Shown here: in pieces, positions 33,061-45,291 of the stretch | Layout of the letters: each line of letters starts with the position of its first letter | Position numbering within the stretch: the first letter of the stretch is position 1 | Assembly (NCBI GenBank): GCA_033675545.1 | Contig: JAWDGP010006684.1 | Location: forward strand, 1,045,001-1,109,000 | DNA from: Elysia crispata | Taxonomy: Eukaryota; Mollusca; Gastropoda; Plakobranchidae | DNA: 64,000 nt | Direction: 5' to 3' | Made by a program: the position numbers and the translations under genes | The notes under the pieces: generated by a model | Told to the model about the DNA's origin: nothing | Database searches by the model: none | The model's input: only the letters and a program-made list of their open reading frames with translations

Positions 33061-33180
33061 AAGTAAAACGTGGGACCTTGTTTGAATCCTCAAAGCTTTC
33101 TTATCATCCAGTTACTATTTCTCTGGATAACGCATTTAAAGAGAACATGGAAACTATGTTGACTGGAGTAAAAACCTAAT
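33061..33180 (+). pseudogene. Unrecognised terminal-exon-like coding remnant (left arm)
   Basis: After an acceptor-like tract (TGTGATTCCTTTTCAG, ends 33060) an open frame reads EVKRGTLFESSKLSYHPV, then TISLDNAFKENMETM and LTGVKT-stop. The right-arm copy (minus strand, about 40840-40725) encodes the same peptide with conservative differences (EVKCGTLFESSKLSYHPV.., SLDNAFKENREN). Frame preservation between diverged copies suggests a former coding exon. No family recognised. Confidence 0.35.
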
Positions 33181-33387
33181 TAATGTTTTTGAAAAAATTT
33201 TATGTGAATTATTAATTGTCTTTTATTGTAATGCAATGTGAGCTGAAAGTCAAACAAATTAAAGTTCATTTAACAGGCAATGCCCTTATATGTATTATCT
33301 CTTTTAATGAAAATGTCATATTCGTTTATGTTATATACATAAGTTTCACTGACGTTATTTTTAAAAGACTGGTATGTGTCTTTTTAA

Positions 33388-33600
33388 TTATTTTAAAAAA
33401 CAATGTGTATTATAATGATTTCTTTTTATATTTTTATAATTTGGATTTCTCTGAATAAACTCAGATAACACTCTTTTTTTAAATCTGTCTTTGTTGTTTT
33501 TGATAAATGTCTTGTTTTTAATAGGTTTTCGTATGTGTTTATGGTATTCATCAAGTGATTTCAATTCATTGCAATTTGCACAGAGTTTAAGATCCGTCAT
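33388..33600 (-). pseudogene. Zinc-finger-like (CxxC) small coding remnant (left arm)
   Basis: A 70-residue frame starts MTDLKLCANCNELKSLDEYH and ends with VLSEFIQRNPNY..KRN. The right-arm copy (40260-40535, plus) has an extra LGLNSQCIECGRY, supplying a second CxxC, which this copy has lost. The CxxC..CxxC layout with a KSLDEY-type spacer resembles small zinc-binding modules found beside HNH-type endonucleases in phages and mobile elements. That resemblance is impression only. Confidence 0.4.
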
Positions 33601-33944
33601 TTTTATACAAAAGAAATATTGAACTCCATTTTACAGTAATAGAAACATAAACCCTTATTGCCGAATTGATAATGCGTGGGTGGTATGTGTTGGGAACATA
33701 ACATGGAATAGCCAACTGCCACAAAGATGGTGAATCAATATTGAATAATTAAATAGGGGTGACAAAATCCTCTTTATTTCTATCTCTACAAATCAATCAT
33801 GATTAAATATTATTACAATAGAATAGAATTCGAAATTAAAAAGAAAATTCAAAACGGTAGAAAGATTTCCATTTTTTCTTGATCCCTATAAATCATCAAA
33901 ATAATACCATATTATCAAAATGTAATCGAATTTCAGACCGGAGT

Positions 33945-36900
33945 AAAATTGGAATTATGCTAATTATAGAGATTACCAAATTGGAATTAACCGGCGGCCA
34001 TATTGGAAATATGCTAATTAAGGAGACTTCAAAATTGAAATTAACTGGCGGCCATATTGGATTATATTAAATATACACATTGCCTAAATAGAATTTACCG
34101 GCGGCCATATTGGAATTATGCTATTTATAGAGATGGCCAAGAAAATATTAACCGCCGGCAATATTGGATTTATGCTAATTATAGAGATGGCCAAAATAGA
34201 ATTACCAGAATGAAATTGGAATTATGGTAATTATAGAGATGGCCAAAATAGAATTAGCCGATGGCCATATTGGATTTACGGTAAATTTAGAGATAACCAA
34301 AATAGAATACACCGACGGCCATATTGGATTTTTTCTTAATATAGAGACAGCCAAAATAGAAATAATCGACGGCCATATTTGAATTATGCTAATTATAAAG
34401 ATAGCCAAAATAGAATAAACCGACGGCCATATTGGATTTTTTCTTAATATAGAGACAGCCAAAATAGAAATAACCAACGGCCATATTTGAATTATGCTAA
34501 TTATAAAGATAGCCAAAATAGAATACACTGGCGGCCATATTGGAATTATGTTAATTATAGAGATTACTAAATTGGAATTAATCGGCGGCCATATTGAATT
34601 TAGGCTAATTATAGAGATGGCCAATATAGAAATTAATCGGCGGCCATATTGAATTTATGCTAATTATAGAGATTACCGAAATAGAATTAAACGGCGGCCA
34701 TATTGGATTTATGCTAATTATAGAGATTGCATAAATAGAATTAACCGGCGGCCATATTGGAATTATGCTAATTATAGAGATTGCCAAAATGGAATTAACC
34801 GGTGGCCATAGTGGGTTTATGCTAATTATAGAGATTGTCATAATAAATTAACCGGCGGCCATATTGGAATTATGCTAATTATAGAGATTGCCAAAATAAA
34901 ATTAACCGGCGGCCATATTGGAATTATGCTTATTATAGAGATTACCAAGATAAAATTAACCGGCGGCCAACTTAATATGCCAATTATAGAGATGGCCTCA
35001 ATAAAATTAACCGGCGGCCATATTGGAAATATGCTAATTATAAAGACGGCCAAAATAAAATTAATTGCCGGCCATATTGGAATTATGCTAATTATAGAGA
35101 TGGCCAAGAAAATATTAACCGCCGGCAATATTGGATTTATGATAATTATAGAGATGGCCAAAATAGAATCAACTGGCGGCCACATTGAAATTATGCTAAT
35201 TTTAGAGATGGCCAAAATAGAATTAACCGGCGGCCATATTGGATTTATTATATTTATATAGATTACCAAATTGGAATTTACTGGCGGCCATTTTGGATTA
35301 TACTAAATATACACATTGCCTAAACAGAATTAACTCTAGGCCATATTGAAATTATGCTAATTATAGAGATGGCCAGAATAGAATTAACCGGCGGAAAATA
35401 TTAGTACATATGCTAATTATAGAGATTGCCAAAATAGAATTCACCGGCGGCCATATTGGATTTATGCTAATTATAGAGATGGCCAAAATAAAATTAACCG
35501 GCGTCTATATTGGATTTATGCTAATTGTAGAGATGGCCAAAATAGAATCAACTGGCGGCCACATTAAAATTATGCTAATTATAGAGATGGCCAAAATAGA
35601 ATTAACCGGCGGCCATATTGGATTTATTGTATTTATATAGATTACTAGAATAAAAATCGAATTATGCTAATTATAGAGATGGCCAAAATAGAATTAATCG
35701 GCGGCTATATTGGATTTATGCTAATTATAGAGATGGCCAAAATAAAATTAACCCGAGGCCATATTGAATTTATGCTAATTGTAGAGATGGCCAAAATAGA
35801 ATCAACTGGCGGCCACATTAAAATTATGCTTGTTATAGAGATTACCAAGATAAAATTAACCGGCGGCCATATTGAATTTATGCTAATTATAGAGATGGCC
35901 AATATAGAAATTAATCGGCGGCCATATTGAATTTATGCTAATTATAGAGATGGCCAAAATAGAAATTAACCGGCGTCTATATTGGATTTATGCTAATTGT
36001 AGAGATGGCCAAAATAGAATCAACTGGCGGCCACATTAAAATTATGCTTGTTATAGAGATTACCAAGATAAAATTAACCGGCGGCCATATTGAATTTATG
36101 CTAATTATAGAGATGGCCAATATAGAAATTAATCGGCGGCCATATTGAATTTATGCTAATTATAGAGATGGCCAAAATAGAAATTAACCGGCGGCCATAT
36201 TGGATTTATGCTAATTGTAGAGATGGCCAAAATAGAATCAACTGGCGGCCACATTAAAATTATGCTAATTATAGAGATGGCCAAAATAGAATTAACCGGC
36301 GGCCATATTGAATTTATGCTAATTATAGAGATGGCCAAAATAGAAATTAACCGGCGTCTATATTGGATTTATGCTAATTATAGAGATGGCCAAAATAGAA
36401 TTAATCGGCGGCTATATTGGATTTATGCTAATTATAGAGATGGCCAAAATAGAAATTAACCGGCGGCCATATTGAATTTATGCTAATTATAGAGATGGCC
36501 AAAATAGAAATTAACCGGCGTCTATATTGGATTTATGCTAATTGTAGAGATGGCCAAAATAGAATCAACTGGCGGCCACATTAAAATTATGCTAATTATA
36601 GAGATGGCCAAAATAGAATTAACCGGCGGCCATATTGGATTTATTGTATTTTTATAGATTACCAGAATGAAATTCGAATTATGCTAATTATAGAGATGGC
36701 CAAAATATAATTAACCTGCGGCCATATTGGATTTATTGTATTTATATAGATTACTAGAATAAAAATCGAATTATGCTAATTATAGAGATGGCCATATTGA
36801 ATTTATGCTAATCATAGAGATGGCCAAAATAAAATTAACCGGCGGCCATATTGAATTTATGCTAATTGTAGAGATGGCCAAAATAGAATCAACTGGCGGC

Positions 36901-39660
36901 CACATTAAAATTATGCTTGTTATAGAGATTACCAAGATAAAATTAACCGGCGGCCATATTGAATTTATGCTAATTATAGAGATGGCCAATATAGAAATTA
37001 ATCGGCGGCCATATTGAATTTATGCTAATTATAGAGATGGCCAAAATAGAAATTAACCGGCGTCTATATTGGATTTATGCTAATTGTAGAGATGGCCAAA
37101 ATAGAATCAACTGGCGGCCACATTAAAATTATGCTAATTATAGAGATTACCAAAATAGAATTAACCGGCGGCCATATTGGATTTATTGTAATTATATAGA
37201 TTACCAGAATGAAATTCGAATTATGCTAATTATAGAGATGGCCAAAATAGAATTAACCGGCGGCCATATTGGATTTATTGTATTTATATAGATTACTAGA
37301 ATAAAAATCGAATTATGCTAATTATAGAGATGGCCAAAATAGAATTAACCGGCGGCCATATTGGATTTATGCTAATTATAGAGATGGCCAAAATAAAATT
37401 AACCGGCGGCCATATTGAATTTATGCTAATTATAGAGATGGCCAAAATAGAAATTAACCGGCGTCTATATTGGATTTATGCTAATTGTAGAGATGGCCAA
37501 AATAGAATCAACTGGCGGCCACATTAAAATTATGCTAATTATAGAGATGGCCAAAATAGAATTAACCGGCGGCCATATTGAATTTATGCTAATTATAGAG
37601 ATGGCCAATATAGAAATTAATCGGCGGCCATATTGAATTTATGCTAATTATAGAGATGGCCAAAATATAATTAACCGGCGGCCATATTGGATTTATTGTA
37701 TTTATATAGATTACTAGAATTAATCGGCGGCCATATTGAATTTATGCTAATTATAGAGATGGCCAAAATAGAAATTAACCGGCGTCTATATTGGATTTAT
37801 GCTAATTGTAGAGATGGCCAAAATAGAATCAACTGGCGGCCACATTAAAATTATGCTTGTTATAGAGATTACCAAGATAAAATTAACCGGCGGCCATATT
37901 GAATTTATGCTAATTATAGAGATGGCCAATATAGAAATTAATCGGCGGCCATATTGAATTTATGCTAATTATAGAGATGGCCAAAATAGAAATTAACCGG
38001 CGGCCATATTGGATTTATTGTATTTATATAGATTACTAGAATGAAAATCGAATTATGCTAATTATAGAGATGGCCAAAATAGAATTAATCGGCGGCTATA
38101 TTGGATTTATGCTAATTATAGAGATGGCCAAAATAGAAATTAACCGGCGGCCATATTGAATTTATGCTAATTGTAGAGATGGGCAAAATAGAATCAACTG
38201 GCGGCCACATTAAAATTATGCTTGTTATAGAGATTACCAAGATAAAATTAACCGGCGGCCATATTGAATTTATGCTAATTATAGAGATGGCCAATATAGA
38301 AATTAATCGGCGGCCATATTGAATTTATGCTAATTATAGAGATGGCCAAAATAGAAATTAACCGGCGTCTATATTGGATTTATGCTAATTGTAGAGATGG
38401 CCAAAATAGAATCAACTGGCGGCCACATTAAAATTATGCTTGTTATAGAGATTACCAAGATAAAATTAACCGGCGGCCATATTGAATTTATGCTAATTAT
38501 AGAGATGGCCAATATAGAAATTAATCGGCGGCCATATTGAATTTATGCTAATTATAGAGATGGCCAAAATAGAAATTAACCGGCGTCTATATTGGATTTA
38601 TGCTAATTGTAGAGATGGCCAAAATAGAATCAACTGGCGGCCACATTAAAATTATGCTTGTTATAGAGATTACCAAGATAAAATTAACCGGCGGCCATAT
38701 TGAATTTATGCTAATTATAGAGATGGCCAATATAGAAATTAATCGGCGGCCATATTGGATTTATGCTAATTATAGAGATGGCCAAAATAGAATCAACTGG
38801 CGGCCACATTAAAATTATGCTTGTTATAGAGATTACCAAGATAAAATTAACCGGCGGCCATATTGAATTATGCTAATTATAGAGATGGCCAAAATAAAAT
38901 TAACCCGAGGCCATATTGAATTTATGCTAATTATAGAGATGGCCAAAATAGAAATTAACCGGCGTCTATATTGGATTTATGCTAATTGTAGAGATGGCCA
39001 AAATAGAATCAACTGGCGGCCACATTAAAATTATGCTAATTATAGAGATGGCCAAAATAGAATTAACCGGCGGCCATATTGGATTTATTGTATTTATATA
39101 GATTACCAGAATGAAATTCGAATTATGCTAATTATAGAGATGGCCAAAATATAATTAACCGGCGGCCATATTGGATTTATTGTATTTATATAGATTACTA
39201 GAATGAAAATCGAATTATGCTAATTATAGAGATGGCCAAAATAGAATTAATCGGCAGCTTTATTGGATTTATGCTAATTATAGAGATGGCCAAAATAGAA
39301 TCAACTGGCGGCCCTATTGAAATTATGCTTGTTATAAAGATTACCAAGATAAAATCAACCGGTGGCCATATTGGCATTATGCTAATTATAGAGATGGCCA
39401 AAATAGAATTAACCGGCGGCCATATTGGATTTAATGTACTTATATAGATTACCAAAATGAAATTGGAATTATGCTAATTATAGAGATGGCCAAAATAGAA
39501 TTAACCGGCGGCCATATTGGATTTATTGGATTTATATAGATTACTAGAATGAAATTCGAATTATGCTAATTATACAGATGGCCAAAATATAATTAACCGG
39601 CGGCCATATTGGAATAATGCTAATTATAATTTATATAGATTACCAAAATAGAATTAATTA
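33945..39660. repeat. Satellite array of ~54-bp monomers (~105 copies) with 218-bp higher-order repeat
   Basis: The monomer, 54-55 bp, contains GGCGGCCATATTGGATTT, ATGCTAATTATAGAGATGG and CCAAAATAGAATTAACC in that order. Roughly 105 copies fill 5.7 kb. Outer monomers (33.95-35.3 kb and 39.2-39.66 kb) are the most divergent. The interior (35.7-39.1 kb) consists of recurring variant combinations. One tetramer repeats at exactly 218 bp (the diagnostic CTTGTTATAG occurs at 38221, 38439 and 38657). A second variant carries GGATTTATTGTATTTATATAGATTAC. Because the monomer is divisible by three, 18-residue-periodic open frames (MLIIEMAKIELTGGHIGF on plus; WPPVNSILAISIISINSI on minus) appear; I do not call them genes. 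Confidence 0.95.
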
Positions 39661-39810
39661 GCATTCATATTGGAATTTCACAATAACTATTATCCTTTTA
39701 GCCCGTCCCAAATCTTTTATCTCTATCTACATCTCGATCTTTTTCGAGTCATCAGTCCAATCGTAAAGATTTACATCAACTCCAGTTAAAAACCTTATTG
39801 CCCATTCACT

Positions 39811-39860
39811 CACCCCCCCCCCCCCCCTCCCCCCCCAAAAAAAAAAAAAAAAAAAAAAAT
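39811..39860. repeat. C-run/A-run homopolymer junction
   Basis: About 13 C, CT, 7 C and then ~23 A, just outside the satellite and before the right arm. Low complexity; prone to assembly error. Confidence 0.9.
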
Positions 39861-40259
39861 CGTGTCATTTTTGTTATATTAAGAGAACATGCAATTATAA
39901 AATATAATATATGCAGCTGCTGATTGTTACCAGCTATATCCTGCTTGGGTAAATCAAGATTAGTCTCAAATTCGATTATATTTTGATAATATGGTATTAT
40001 TTTGATGATTTATAGAAATCATTTCGATTCTACAGCATTGGTATTGTATTATTAGTATAGAGAAAGAAAAAATCGAAATCGATTCTACCGTTTTGATTTT
40101 TTATTTCGATATCTATTCTATTGTAATGATATTTTGTTATTATGCTTGTTTATAGAGATAGAGGTATAGAAGTATTTCTCACCCCTATTTCATTGTTCAA
40201 TATTGATTCACCATCTATCTGGCAGTTGTATGTTTCTATTACTTTATATGGAGTTCAAT

Positions 40260-40535
40260 ATTTCTTTCGTATAAAACTGACGGATCTTAAACTCTGTGCA
40301 AATTGCAATGAATTGAAATCACTTGATAAATACCTTAAACACATACGAAAACCTTTGGGTTTAAACTCTCAATGTATTGAATGTGGGAGGTATTAAAAAC
40401 AGGAACAATATCAAAAGTAACAAAGACAGATAAGAGTGTTATCTGAGTTTATTCAGAGAAATCCAAATTATAATAATATAAAAAGAAATAATTTTATAAT
40501 ACACAGTTACCTAAAAAAGACACATAGTACAGTCT
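40260..40535 (+). pseudogene. Zinc-finger-like coding remnant (right arm), fuller copy
   Basis: The reading LTDLKLCANCNELKSLDKYL, KHIRKPLGLNSQCIECGRY contains two CxxC pairs 29 residues apart. Two TAA codons then interrupt the frame (40394-40396 and about 40420), after which the same frame resumes with RVLSEFIQRNPNYNNIKRNN and runs to a stop at 40535. The left-arm copy reads through the later part. Likely a dead copy of a small zinc-binding protein of unknown function. Confidence 0.42.
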
Positions 40536-40724
40536 AAAAAAAAATGACGTCAATGAAACTTTTGTATATAACATAAACGAATATGACATTTTCATTAAAA
40601 GAGATAATACATATAGGGGCATTGCCTGTTAAATGAACTTTAATCTGTTTGACTTTCACCTTACATTGCATTACAATAAAGCACAACTGATAATTCACAT
40701 AAGATTTTTGTTCACATATTAATT

Positions 40725-40840
40725 AATTTACTCCAGTCAATATATTTTCCCTGTTCTCTTTAAAAGCGTTGTCAAGAGAAATAAAAACTGGATGATAAGA
40801 AAGCTTTGAGGATTCAAACAAGGTCCCACATTTTACTTCT
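40725..40840 (-). pseudogene. Unrecognised terminal-exon-like coding remnant (right arm)
   Basis: Minus-strand counterpart of the remnant at 33061-33180. A similar acceptor-like tract is followed by EVKCGTLFESSKLSYHPV, SLDNAFKENREN and a stop. It is tail-to-tail with the zinc-finger-like remnant, as in the left arm. Confidence 0.35.
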
Positions 40841-41179
40841 GAAAAGGAATCACAAAAAAGAAAGATTAATATGGGGGGCGGGTGAAACCTTAGCTAGATA
40901 TATATCAAATTTGAAATATATTGTACATGTATATGAAATAATGAGATACAATTTACATAAAGATAGTTTATAATAACTGCACAAAATTCTTTGTTTCAAG
41001 ACAATTCTTTTGCACAGACACATTCTAGGATGCGTTTCGTCGTATTACGACTCATCAGTGTGGCTATAGAGTATGGATTTATTCAAGTGTCCACCATTCA
41101 GTTAAAATCGTTTTGTTCTGGATCGAAAGTCCAAAATGCTCATAAATACCATATGTAAACTATAGGCCGTCTTTTTTGG

Positions 41180-41378
41180 GCCATGTGATGAGAAAAAAAA
41201 AAGTAAAACATCTTGTGACAACTCGATTGATTTTAAAGGAAACGGCAGCAGGGGAAAGAAGCGAGAAAAGATAAGTGGCTAAATGTAAAATGAGTGACAG
41301 AGGCACTTAACAGCATCAAGGTATAGAGATGCGCAGAAGGTCATGATCGCCTACTGTAAAGAGCAGGGCCCCTAATTC
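41180..41378 (+). pseudogene. LINE 3'-end fragment (right arm)
   Basis: Plus-strand reading across frames gives FGHVMRKKK, HLVTT, and an RDRDAQ..VMIA..KEQGT-like end, matching the left-arm fragment at 30727-30965. Multiple stops. Confidence 0.6.
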
Positions 41379-42033
41379 ATAGAGAATTTTCTATGAATAA
41401 TCTAAGGATTGCCATGTTTTACAAAAAAAAAAAAGGTACATCTAATAAAGGTAGTTGTAAGCTATATGTCTTTGTTGTTTCAACGTAGATTGTTACCGCA
41501 TATGTTGGGCGCTGCTCTACATAAAATTATGTATAGACAACCACTGCCATAAATACAGCACAGATTGCAAATATAACATCTCACTCCAGTTCTATAACAT
41601 TTTCAAAGCTGGAAAATACAAAGGACTCAAAGCATACATAGTGAAAAAACAAGCAAACCATAAAACAAAGGAATGTATTCACAGACAACACTTTGCAGAC
41701 ATGAAATTTGCTTGAAAAAGAAAGACATGAATATTAGAAGATAAACATGTAAGTCTCACTTGTACATGAGGTGTAAGCTGACTACCTTTTATTGGTCCTG
41801 AACTACGCTGCTGTGTCACGTTGATTCCAATCTCGTCCTTCTTCAAAACTCAGTAGATGGTAAGGATTCCCTCTCAAAAGCACATTGTCTCAAGTTGTTT
41901 AGTCTGTGGCTGGTGATCTTCTCAAAATGAAGAAGAGGTTGAAGATCTGCGTCAGATTATCACTGAAGATGTTGAGAGGAGCATATAATTATGAATAGAC
42001 AGGAATGAGTTACACAGAGAAGGGATAGGGAAG

Positions 42034-42305
<272 letters not shown>

Positions 42306-42399
42306 CCGAAAAACAACTCTAAGGCAAATACACATCTGGTAGCTATAGCAGAGGTAAAAGACACAGTAAAAAATCTGCAAACAATTTTCAAAGAGCTAA

Positions 42400-43370
42400 A
42401 AAACCAAATACATGCATTACAAAACTTTGCACGGAGACAGAAGAGATTGTTGTCTTCCTCTTTGGAGACTATGCTTTCTTGTCCTATGGCATTTCAGGAG
42501 CGACAGGGACATTCCGTGCCTGGTCTGTCTTGATTCCAAACAGAAAGTAAGGAACCTACCAAAAAGAGAGCACTACAATCTTTACACACAGATGCACAAC
42601 AGTTTTTGGAGAGCGGTGGGAAAACAAATGCAGTTAAATGTTTTAACAATAAACTCAGACATCCATTCCTAGAAATAAAGATAGCAAACATAGCCCCTCC
42701 ATATTTATATATTCTTCTTGGAATCACACTAAAACATCCCAATCTGATACAAAAGGAAGTCCAAAATAGAGATGAGATAATAGCCAAGCAGACACATTCA
42801 AATTACAGACGCAACTGGCTCAAAGCTGAAGAAAAGAAAAAACAAATAGTACTTTCAAAAGGAACGCTATACTAGATGATGAGAGCAGAAGAAGAATGTG
42901 GAGAAAAGAGGCAAAGAGGAGTTGAAAAAAATTGAAGAGACAAAAATAAAGCTGTGGGCCCAATCCAAGAAAGCTCAGAGACAGTACTACAAAAACAAAA
43001 TAGAAAGACAAGCATACCATGGTGGAAACTTTATAAGTCACCACTGAAGAAAATGATGACATTTTAGGAGTTGCGCTCCCTACCAAAGATATGTTTGACA
43101 CACTTAACTCACATTTTGAAGGCATTCACTCTTTAACCTCAAAAGCCCAACCAGAGGAAACCACATTACAAGCAGAGATTGCAACTTCTGAATACATCAA
43201 ATTTTACAGACAGTGCTTTCCCAATCGCATCATTGCCAAGCAGCACATTTTAAAAAGCACTGATTTTATGCATAGGACAGGTTTTGGACTAGGCTTTCTT
43301 AGGGAGCAGGATGGGAACAACTTCACTCAACTGTTTCACGCTTGGCAAGAAGTGCAGCCATAAGAAATGA
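42400..43370 (+). pseudogene. Degenerate multi-frame gene of an uncharacterised repetitive family
   Basis: Coherent peptide segments appear in order in shifting frames: FGDYAFLSC with GISGATGTF near 42460-42520; SGGKTNAVKCFNNKLRHPF then APPYLYILLGITLKHPNLIQ at 42606-42760; and FYRQCFPNRIIAKQHIL with GFGLGFLREQDGNNF at 43200-43330. The order and style recall a large, poorly characterised protein family common as repeats in invertebrate and fish genomes (patterns such as GDYEFLS..YGLSGASG and FP..KLH.LE..GFG..GEQGGE). That is recollection, not a search result. Numerous frameshifts and stops make it a fossil. Confidence 0.42.
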
Positions 43371-43721
43371 TAAAAATAGAATGAAAAATATAATAGAAAA
43401 CGTCTTGCTGTTGACAGCCCCAGAACTCAACTCCCTTATACCACAGACAAAACCCAGACAACAACAAAAATAGTTAATAATATACCCCACAAAAAAATTT
43501 GAAAATGAAATTTTATTGGGAAATGACATCAGTATTGCATGTTTTGCAATTTTGTGTTAAAAAAGTAGTGTGAATTGCATTCCAGCTGCATGCCTTTTTC
43601 TACTGCGCGGGTAAAATTCCTGGGAAGAGACAGTGTCCACCCCTCCAATGTGAGCTGTCAGATAAGGGTGCTAGATTTATGGGCTTATGGCAAGTTGCTG
43701 ACAAACTAAAAGTGAACAGAA

Positions 43722-44325
43722 TTTGGCTCCATGTTGAGATACGCTGATGACACTGTATTAATTCCAGAAAATAAAGAAGACTTGCGACAATTATTAACGA
43801 TTTTTGAAGAAGAGAGCAGAAAAAAAGGGTTGCAATTGAATAGCAAAAAGATAGAACTAATGGTGATTAGTCAACGTTATAGTCTCCTAGTCTCCGCACA
43901 TCAACATCTTTATCAAAGGTAATAAACTCAAGCAAAGTGCTCTATTGAACCCATTCTGATGTATCAATACAAAGCTTGCACAATTTCAAAACAGTTACAA
44001 AAGAAACTGGAGACAACAAAATGAGATTCCACAAATCTCATGGACTGTAAAGAAATCAACCAAAACTGTTACAAGAAGCCGACACTACAAGATTCAGCAT
44101 AAATAGAATAAGTAAACGCCAGGCAACCTTTTTTGGACATGTCAAGAGAAGAGAGAAAGTACAAAATCTTGTGACAACTGGAATGATTGTACCAAAACAG
44201 CATCAAAAGATGTTGGATGGACTTTCAAAGTAGGACGAGTGACAGAAGCACTGAAAGTGATGAGGGATAGAGATGTGTGGAAAGTCATGATCGGCAATGC
44301 TAAAGAGCACGGCACCTAACTGATT
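43722..44325 (+). pseudogene. LINE reverse-transcriptase 3' fragment, decayed
   Basis: The open stretch begins MLRYADDTVLIPENKEDLRQ (catalytic YADD) and continues EEESRKKGLQLNSKKIELMV. After a gap, broken frames give FFGHVKRREKVQNLVTTGMI near 44130-44180 and RDRDVW..VMI at the end. It belongs to the same family as the 7.0 and 31 kb fragments, on the opposite strand, and is truncated upstream of the YADD motif. Confidence 0.7.
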
Positions 44326-44934
44326 GATTGATGAGTTCAAAAGACAATTTTTCCTTCTGTTGAACTAGATTTGGATACAGGCGTCAATCTTGCCATTGGA
44401 CTAAATTTCCCCTTCTCTTCATCTTTTATCATGCTTGTAATGGTACTAGATCTAGAGGTTTAACTATAATAACTCAACGCCTACATTAGAAATACTTTGT
44501 ATGAAACGAAACAAACTGAGACAGCACAGTAGGCCTTACAAGACTGTTGCCACAGCAGCTGCGAGCATAGTTATTGTCCAAAAAGCTTTGGTCCATGTGC
44601 TCTCACGGTTGTGGAAACCTGCTCAACAGTAAAAAAAATGCTTGGACAGTTGCGTAAGACGCTTCCAGTGTGTAAAAATCAACTGATCAATGCTGCTCTT
44701 ATGGCATACAACAATTAAAACATCATAACAATACCTCTCGAATAATGATGAGGCCCATAAAGGGCAGGTGCACAACACAATGGCCAGAGAGACTAAATCA
44801 AATGTCGTGTTTTCCTGTTTGCTGAAGATGGGTGAGATTGGGGCACTAATAACATACAGGACCTGCAATGTTTCACATAAGCAAAAATTTTCGTTCAATT
44901 TAATGTTAAGAAGCACCCTGTTAAAAATTTCTTC

Positions 44935-45291
44935 ACAAAATACTAGAGTTTATAAAAAAAAGGAAGAAAAAATTAACACTACTCTGAAATACAGACTTAT
45001 CAATGCCAGATCAATAAAAAAAATGTTAAAGTGCTAAAATGTGACTCGTGCATGTTAAAATATACTAAATTTACTTTGATCTTTTTAAACATATTCATAA
45101 ATCATTGTTTACACAAAATACTAGAGTTTATAAAAAAAAGGAAGAAAAAATTAACACTACTCTGAAATACAGACTTATCAATGCCAGATCAATAAAAAAA
45201 AATGTTAAAGTGCTAAAATGTGACTCGTGCATGTTAAAATATACTAAATTTACTTTGATCTTTTTAAACATATTCATAAATCATTGTTTAC
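44935..45291. repeat. Tandem duplication, 2 x 178 bp
   Basis: Copy 1 at 44935-45112 and copy 2 at 45113-45291 are almost identical (copy 2 has one extra A in an A-run). Each starts ACAAAATACTAGAGTTTATA. No coding content recognised. Confidence 0.95.

Larger units (their letters stand above)
27677..33938. repeat. Left arm of a long inverted repeat flanking the satellite
   Basis: Three blocks match the right arm in inverted, colinear order: 27677-27925 with 41830-42302; 30270-30965 with 41180-41800; 32990-33938 with 39962-40905. Matching words are long (for example CCCTATCCCTTCTCTGTGTA and AATTTGCACAGAGTTTAAGA). Between the blocks the left arm holds extra material: a duplicated segment, a mariner element, LINE reverse-transcriptase sequence and a GA array. 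The arms differ by many substitutions and indels, so the arrangement is not a recent assembly artefact. Confidence 0.8.

Noticed and set aside
33945..39660. Regularly spaced repeats suggesting a CRISPR array
   Set aside because: Units are contiguous 54-bp monomers with no unique spacers, in a eukaryotic genome with introns.
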